This document shows positions 6,757 to 10,012 of a stretch of DNA of 10,012 nt, one piece after another; position 1 is the first letter of the stretch, and each line of letters starts with the position of its first letter. The position numbers and the translations under genes are program-made. A model generated the notes under the pieces. It was not told the origin of the DNA. It saw only the letters and a program-made list of their open reading frames with translations, and searched no databases. The stretch comes from an uncultured Acidimicrobiaceae bacterium (GTDB lineage Bacteria; Actinomycetota; Acidimicrobiia; Acidimicrobiales; Microtrichaceae): NCBI GenBank assembly GCA_937868025.1, contig CALMLJ010000543.1, positions 1 through 10,012 on the forward strand. The letters run 5' to 3'.

Positions 6757-8994
6757 TCAGGCCTGGACCGTGCCGGCGCCCAGGGCGCGGGGAAGGCGCT
6801 CACGCCAGGTGGTGGTCGCCTCGGCGAGGTCGATGTCGAGCAGGTCCTTGACCACGATGCGGTCACCCATCACCGCGCCGAGCTGGGTCACGGGGACGCC
6901 GTGGGCCTCGCACAGGTCGATGACCTCGCGGGCCGACGCCGCCTCGACACACAGGACCGCCCGGCCGACCGACTCCCCGAAGAGCTCGACGTGGTCGGCG
7001 ATCCGGGCGCAGTGCACACCGAACCCGGAACGCACCGCCATCTCGGCCAGCGCCAACGCGATGCCCCCCGACGAGACGTCGTGGGCCCCGACAACACGGT
7101 CGTCGACGACGAGCTGCCGTACGAGGCCGGCCACGGCCGCCGCGGCGTCGAGGTCGACTGCGGGAAGGGTGCCACGGCGGTGGCCGCGGTTGCGCGCCCA
7201 CAGCGAGCCCGACAACTCCCGTTCGGTGCTGCCGAGCAGCAGCAGCCGACCACCCTCGACCAGCCCGACGCCAGGGGGACGACGATCGAGGGAGTCGACG
7301 ATTCCGAGCGTCGCGACCACCGGCGTCGGATCGATGTCGCTGCCGCGGGACTCGTTGTAGAGGCTGACGTTGCCACCGATCACCGGCAGGTCGAAGGCCC
7401 GACAGGCCTCGCTCATGCCGTCGATCGCCTCCGACAGCTGCCACATCACCTCGGGGTGCTCGGGGTTGCCGAAGTTGAGGCAGTTGACGAGGGCGAGGGG
7501 GCGGGCGCCGACCGTCGCCAGGTTCATGACCGACTCGACAACGGTGGCAGTGGCACCCACACGAGGATCGACCGCGCACCAACGGTGGTTGCCGTCGGTC
7601 GTGAACGCCAGGCCCCTGCCGGTGTCGAGCCCGGTGAGGGGGTGCTTCAGCCGAAGCACTGCGGCGTCGCCGCCGGGTTCCTCCACGGTGTTGAGGAACA
7701 GCTGGTGGTCGTACTGCGACGAGACCCACGTCGTGTCGCAGAGCATCGCCAACAGATCGGCCGCGAGATCGCCGGCGTCGAGCGCGTTCGCGGAATCGGC
7801 GCGGCGGGCGTCGAGGTCGGCCGGCGGAGCGAGCGGACGGTGGTAGAGCGGCGCCGACTCGTGCAACGACGCAGCCGGCAGATCGCCGACCACCACGTCG
7901 TCGGAGGCGGATTCGGGGCCGTCGCAATCGAGGAGCCGCAACGCGCCGCCCTCGGTCACGGTGCCGATCACCGAGGCCAGCACCTCCCAGCGCTCACAGA
8001 TCGCCAGCACATCGGCGAGGTTGGCCGGCTCGACGATCGCGAGCATGCGCTCCTGGGACTCCGACGTCATGATCTCGTAGGGCTCCATGCCCGCCTCACG
8101 CTGTGGCACGGCCCGGACGTAGACGTCCATGCCCACACCGCCGCGCGATGCCGTCTCCGACGTGGCGCACGCGAGCCCGGCGCCGCCGAGATCCTGGATG
8201 CCGACCACGTAGCCGGCGTCGAGCAGCGCGAGGCAGGCCTCGATGAGCCGCTTCTCCTCGTAGGGGTCGCCGACCTGGACCGACGGGCGCTTGGCGGCGT
8301 CGGTCTCGTCGTCGCTGAAGCCGGCGGACGCGAGGACCGACACACCACCGATGCCGTCACGACCGGTGGTGGACCCGAGGAGGACGGCGAGGTTGCCGAC
8401 ACCCGACGCCTGGCCGAGCACCAGTCGGTCGTGGGGGAGGAGGCCGGCGCAGAACACGTTGACGAGGGGGTTGTCCTGGTAGGTCTCGTCGAAGACGACC
8501 TCGCCACCGATGGTCGGGACGCCGACGGAGTTGCCGTAGCCCGAGACGCCGCTCACGACACCCTCGGCGATCCACCGACTCCGGGCGTCGTCGAGCGGAC
8601 CGAAGCGGAGTGGGTCCATGAGCGCGATCGGACGGGCGCCCATGGTGAAGATGTCGCGGAGGATGCCGCCGATGCCGGTCGCCGCACCCTGGTACGGCTC
8701 GATCGCGGACGGGTGGTTGTGGCTCTCGATGCGCATCGCCAACGCGATGCCGTCACCGACGTCGACCACCCCGGCGTTCTCGCCCGGACCGACCATCACC
8801 CACGGTGCCTCGGTGGGGAATCGCCCGAGGTGGACCCGCGACGATTTGTAGGAGCAGTGCTCCGACCACATGACCGAGTACATCGCGAGCTCGAGGTGGT
8901 TGGGCTGACGTCCGAGGATCGTCGCGATGTCGGCGTACTCCTCGTCGGTCAAGCCAAGGGCCCGGTGGACCGGGACGTCTGGGGTGTCGGCCAT
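6757..8994 (-). CDS. purL: phosphoribosylformylglycinamidine synthase subunit PurL (small type)
   Basis: Step 4 of purine synthesis: FGAR, ATP and ammonia from PurQ give FGAM. The 745 residues are the length of the small PurL that works in a PurL-PurQ-PurS complex, not the approx. 1300-residue fused enzyme. Motifs seen are MWSEHCSYKSS (42-52), ESHNHPSAIEPYQGAATGIGG (start 90; His92 and His94 near the active site), VGIQDLGGAGLACATSE (264-280) and SESQERM (311-317). The second half repeats the fold with ATVVESVMNLATVGARPLAL, CLNFGNPEHPE, PVIGGNVSLYNES and a late AHDVSSGGIALALAEMA. The ATG at 8994 is the first possible start, because an in-frame TAG lies four codons upstream. There is no clear Shine-Dalgarno. 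It leads the purL-purF-purM-pyrE run, and purQ lies upstream on the same strand but is separated by a plus-strand gene. Confidence 0.97.
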   Translation of the reverse strand: MADTPDVPVHRALGLTDEEYADIATILGRQPNHLELAMYSVMWSEHCSYKSSRVHLGRFPTEAPWVMVGPGENAGVVDVGDGIALAMRIESHNHPSAIEPYQGAATGIGGILRDIFTMGARPIALMDPLRFGPLDDARSRWIAEGVVSGVSGYGNSVGVPTIGGEVVFDETYQDNPLVNVFCAGLLPHDRLVLGQASGVGNLAVLLGSTTGRDGIGGVSVLASAGFSDDETDAAKRPSVQVGDPYEEKRLIEACLALLDAGYVVGIQDLGGAGLACATSETASRGGVGMDVYVRAVPQREAGMEPYEIMTSESQERMLAIVEPANLADVLAICERWEVLASVIGTVTEGGALRLLDCDGPESASDDVVVGDLPAASLHESAPLYHRPLAPPADLDARRADSANALDAGDLAADLLAMLCDTTWVSSQYDHQLFLNTVEEPGGDAAVLRLKHPLTGLDTGRGLAFTTDGNHRWCAVDPRVGATATVVESVMNLATVGARPLALVNCLNFGNPEHPEVMWQLSEAIDGMSEACRAFDLPVIGGNVSLYNESRGSDIDPTPVVATLGIVDSLDRRPPGVGLVEGGRLLLLGSTERELSGSLWARNRGHRRGTLPAVDLDAAAAVAGLVRQLVVDDRVVGAHDVSSGGIALALAEMAVRSGFGVHCARIADHVELFGESVGRAVLCVEAASAREVIDLCEAHGVPVTQLGAVMGDRIVVKDLLDIDLAEATTTWRERLPRALGAGTVQA

Positions 8995-9000
8995 GGCCCC

Positions 9001-9006
9001 AAACTA
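9001..9006 (-). promoter_or_regulatory. candidate -10 element for leaderless purL transcript
   Basis: On the minus strand the hexamer TAGTTT fits the actinobacterial TANNNT -10 pattern. It is followed by six bases (GGGGCC) and then the purL ATG, so transcription would begin at or next to the start codon. A poor TTCAGG lies about 18 bp upstream as -35. The absence of a good Shine-Dalgarno agrees with a leaderless message. Judged by eye only. Confidence 0.35.
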
Positions 9007-9123
9007 GTGGCCGCGCCGGAGCGCCTGAACCGATGAGGGGCCGCCCTCACCGCCCGATCGAACGCCGACGTGCGATACGACCCACGGGCCCAGGAGGTAA
9101 TTCACCCAATCACATCTGAATAA

Positions 9124-9179
9124 ATCGATACTGAACAATGGGGTGCCAAGTCATCGATGATGGGCTGTGTAATATCGAT
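9124..9179. repeat. three ATCGAT copies, one within a 10-bp palindrome
   Basis: ATCGAT occurs at 9124-9129, 9153-9158 and 9174-9179, with start-to-start distances of 29 and 21 bp. The middle copy lies in the perfect palindrome TCATCGATGA (9151-9160). The third overlaps the proposed TAATAT -10. Their clustering in a promoter region suggests repressor or activator binding, though AT-rich palindromes of 6 bp can also arise by chance. Confidence 0.4.
9170..9175 (+). promoter_or_regulatory. candidate -10 element of the 135-residue gene
   Basis: TAATAT, preceded by TGTG, is the best sigma70-type -10 upstream of the plus-strand gene. No good -35 lies at 16-18 bp; the sequence there is CAAGTC-like. 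It would give a leader of about 100 bases. An ATCGAT copy begins on its fifth base, so a protein bound there would compete with polymerase. Confidence 0.4.
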
Positions 9180-9246
9180 GCCACTGCGACATGATCCATG
9201 CCCCTGATTTCCCCGGGCGTGTCCCCCATTGTGTTGCGGTGACGAT

Positions 9247-9258
9247 ATGTGTGCACAT
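9247..9258. promoter_or_regulatory. interrupted palindrome ATGTG-TG-CACAT
   Basis: Five-base arms around a two-base centre lie 26 to 37 bases before the start of the plus-strand gene. The loop is too short for an RNA hairpin, so if functional it is more likely a DNA operator. Its CATGGA edge (9256-9261) can also pair with TCCATG at 9195-9200 in RNA. Confidence 0.25.
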
Positions 9259-9270
9259 GGAACCGACGAA

Positions 9271-9278
9271 AAGGTGAG
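9271..9278 (+). promoter_or_regulatory. strong ribosome binding site of the 135-residue gene
   Basis: AAGGTGAG lies 5 bases before the ATG at 9284. It is by far the best Shine-Dalgarno in front of any gene in the window. It fixes the start at 9284 in preference to the in-frame ATG at 9308. Confidence 0.75.
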
Positions 9279-9283
9279 AAGAA

Positions 9284-9691
9284 ATGGCTGAAGCCAAAAC
9301 CCGAGGAATGAGCGACCAGCACAAGGAGGCGCTCGCCACCGGGCGCAACCAGAGCCGGGCCGTGAAGGCGTACCTCGCCGCCCTGAAGAGCAACAAGCCC
9401 AAGCGTGGCCGCAAGCGCACCGCCGAGTCGATCAGCAACCGACTCGCCAAGATCGCCAACGAGCTCCCGACCGCTGATGCGTTGCAGGAAGTGCTGCTGC
9501 TCCAAGAGCAGGTCGATCTCGAGAAGGAACTGCAGACGATCGGCAATGACGTCGATCTCAGCGAGCTCGAAGCCGAATTCATCAAGGTCGGCCTCGGATA
9601 TTCCAACTCGAAGGGCATCGACTACTCGACATGGCGCAAGGTCGGCGTCAGCGCCGAGACCCTCGCCAAAGCCGGTATCAAGCGTTCTTAG
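9284..9691 (+). CDS. 135-residue protein of unknown function, basic AT-hook-like segment plus helical C-terminus
   Basis: I do not recognise a named family. Residues 1-46 are basic, with a helix (SDQHKEALATGRNQSRAVKAYLAAL) leading to KPKRGRKRT (38-46), which resembles an AT-hook core (RGR flanked by Lys and Pro). Residues 47-100 look helical and become acidic from 65 on (LPTADALQEVLLLQEQVDLEKEL), with heptad-like leucines that could form a coiled coil. The C-terminus (101-135) carries aromatic and glycine positions GYSN, GIDYSTWRKVGV and LAKAGI, reminiscent of a small helical nucleic-acid-binding module. There is no signal peptide, membrane segment or cysteine. Charge layout, strong ribosome site and codons rich in AAG, GAG and CTC suggest an abundant DNA- or RNA-binding protein, possibly nucleoid-associated (inference). 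It is transcribed against the purine genes, between purQ and purL, with its own promoter and a following hairpin. Confidence 0.85.
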   Translation: MAEAKTRGMSDQHKEALATGRNQSRAVKAYLAALKSNKPKRGRKRTAESISNRLAKIANELPTADALQEVLLLQEQVDLEKELQTIGNDVDLSELEAEFIKVGLGYSNSKGIDYSTWRKVGVSAETLAKAGIKRS

Positions 9692-9710
9692 GAACCGAAC
9701 GCGTGGAGGT

Positions 9711-9744
9711 CCCCCGACGGGCGAGTGCGCGAACTCGTCGGGGG
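9711..9744. terminator. GC-rich hairpin after the 135-residue gene (probable terminator)
   Basis: CCCCCGACG (9711-9719) and CGTCGGGGG (9736-9744) form a perfect 9-bp stem starting 19 bases after the stop codon. An alternative fold pairs 9711-9717 with 9738-9744 and CGAGT (9722-9726) with ACTCG (9733-9737), giving 12 pairs with a 4-base bulge and 6-base loop. No T-run follows, which is common in actinobacteria. It can act on either strand and lies between convergent genes. Confidence 0.6.
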
Positions 9745-9766
9745 AACCCAGCCAGCGGACGTACCG

Positions 9767-9787
9767 GTCGGCGTCTCAGACGCCGAC
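9767..9787. terminator. hairpin just past purQ (probable purQ terminator)
   Basis: Ten-base arms GTCGGCGTCT (9767-9776) and AGACGCCGAC (9778-9787) form a perfect inverted repeat around a single base. In RNA the stem would be 8 bp with a 5-base loop. On the minus strand it begins 7 bases after the purQ stop, which suits a terminator that would separate purQ from purL. No T-run follows. Confidence 0.55.
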
Positions 9788-9804
9788 AGCCATCTCAGAC
9801 GCCG
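9774..9804. repeat. 12-bp direct repeat TCTCAGACGCCG spanning the purQ stop
   Basis: The 12-mer occurs at 9774-9785 and 9793-9804, 19 bp apart. The right copy contains the last codons and stop of purQ, and the left copy is the right half of the hairpin. This looks like a small local duplication of the gene end. Confidence 0.6.
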
Positions 9805-10012
9805 GCGGCACTGAGGAGCGAACGGAACAACACCACACCGTCGGTGGACCCGAGCAGCTCGTGGGACGCCCGCTCCGGATGCGGCATGAGCCCGACGACG
9901 TTGCGCCCCGCCGAGCAGACGCCGGCGATGTCGTCGGTCGAACCGTTGGGGTTGTCGACGTAGCGGACCACAACACGGTCCTCGGCGCGCAGCTCCGCCA
10001 GCGTCTCGGGCG
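9795..10012 (-). CDS. purQ: phosphoribosylformylglycinamidine synthase glutaminase subunit, C-terminal part (runs off right edge)
   Basis: The last 71 codons are present, read on the minus strand with the stop TGA at 9797-9795. Motifs are [17 protein letters not shown] and [19 protein letters not shown], the conserved PurQ end. The HPE triplet supplies the His and Glu of the class I glutamine amidotransferase triad; the Cys lies outside the window. PurQ releases ammonia from glutamine for PurL in the cytosolic PurLQS complex. It is on the same strand as purL, but here it is separated from purL by about 800 bp holding a gene on the opposite strand and two hairpins. It is therefore probably transcribed separately, presumably with purS further right. 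Confidence 0.95.
   Translation of the reverse strand, partial: PETLAELRAEDRVVVRYVDNPNGSTDDIAGVCSAGRNVVGLMPHPERASHELLGSTDGVVLFRSLLSAAGV

Larger units (their letters stand above)
8995..9283. promoter_or_regulatory. 289-bp divergent intergenic region, purL / 135-residue gene
   Basis: No protein gene is supported here. The purL-proximal half (8995-9090) is GC-rich and includes a short perfect stem, GAGGG/CCCTC with loop GCCG (9035-9048). From about 9099 to 9190 the DNA becomes clearly AT-richer than anything else in the window, as expected of a regulatory region. This part carries three ATCGAT copies and a TAATAT hexamer. A perfect AGGAGGT at 9092-9098 has no usable start codon after it. The last 100 bases would be the 5' leader of the plus-strand gene if TAATAT is its -10. 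I recognise no riboswitch or small RNA. Confidence 0.6.

Noticed and set aside
6901..9036. Open frame of 711 codons on the plus strand opposite purL
   Set aside because: It mirrors a long GC-rich coding gene, where stop codons are rare in the antisense frame. Its product is a low-complexity Arg/Asp/Gly/Val-rich string with no motif, while purL on the other strand is unmistakable.
8995..9283. Purine riboswitch or other RNA element upstream of purL
   Set aside because: No three-way junction or conserved core was found on the minus strand, and the likely leaderless start leaves no room for one.
9110..9618. Minus-strand frames opposite the 135-residue gene and its leader
   Set aside because: Shadows with no ribosome site or motif. 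The plus-strand gene has a strong Shine-Dalgarno and a sensible composition.
9692..9804. Attachment site or insertion-sequence end flanking the 135-residue gene
   Set aside because: No matching repeat is seen on the other side of the gene, no transposase or integrase is present, and the 12-bp repeat is local.
9776..9976. 66-codon minus-strand frame at the right end
   Set aside because: It is out of frame with the clear PurQ C-terminus that covers the same bases.

Overview
The window is high-GC DNA with actinobacterial character. I infer a member of the Acidimicrobiia or a relative, from composition, codon choice, the short actinobacterial-type PyrE, the Bacillus/actinobacterial-type PurF and the family of the exported metallophosphoesterase. 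The taxonomic level is inference; no rRNA or other marker is present. Nearly all of the sequence is ordinary chromosomal core metabolism, with one unusual 1 kb patch near the right end.

Left part (1-1457, minus strand): an ACT-domain malic enzyme is followed after 4 bases by the first codons of a HAD-superfamily hydrolase that runs off the left edge. A 120-bp divergent promoter region (1458-1577) separates it from a plus-strand, Tat-exported, C-terminally membrane-anchored metallophosphoesterase (1578-3551). The last 28 bases of that gene overlap the end of the convergent pyrE.

Central part (3524-8994, minus strand): a tight purL-purF-purM-pyrE unit, with spacings of 38 bp, a 4-bp GTGA overlap, and 13 bp. 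PurL (the small type that works with PurQ and PurS), PurF and PurM catalyse steps 4, 1 and 5 of de novo IMP synthesis. PyrE makes OMP for pyrimidines. The unit therefore holds both PurF and PyrE, the PRPP consumers of the purine and pyrimidine branches.

Right part (8995-10012): the C-terminal 71 codons of purQ enter from the right edge on the same strand as purL. Between purQ and purL sits a plus-strand gene for a 135-residue protein of unknown function. It has a basic, AT-hook-like N-terminal half and an acidic, helical C-terminal half, an excellent Shine-Dalgarno sequence and an AT-rich upstream region with three ATCGAT sites. It is followed by two hairpins shared with the convergent purQ. 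This insertion in the purQ/purL junction is the most interesting part of the window.

Three of the genes facing divergent intergenic regions (malic enzyme, metallophosphoesterase, purL) have a TAGNNT hexamer 6-8 bases before the ATG and no strong Shine-Dalgarno. This suggests leaderless or near-leaderless transcripts. I see no tRNA, rRNA, CRISPR array, insertion sequence or prophage gene. No complete undescribed multi-gene system is visible.
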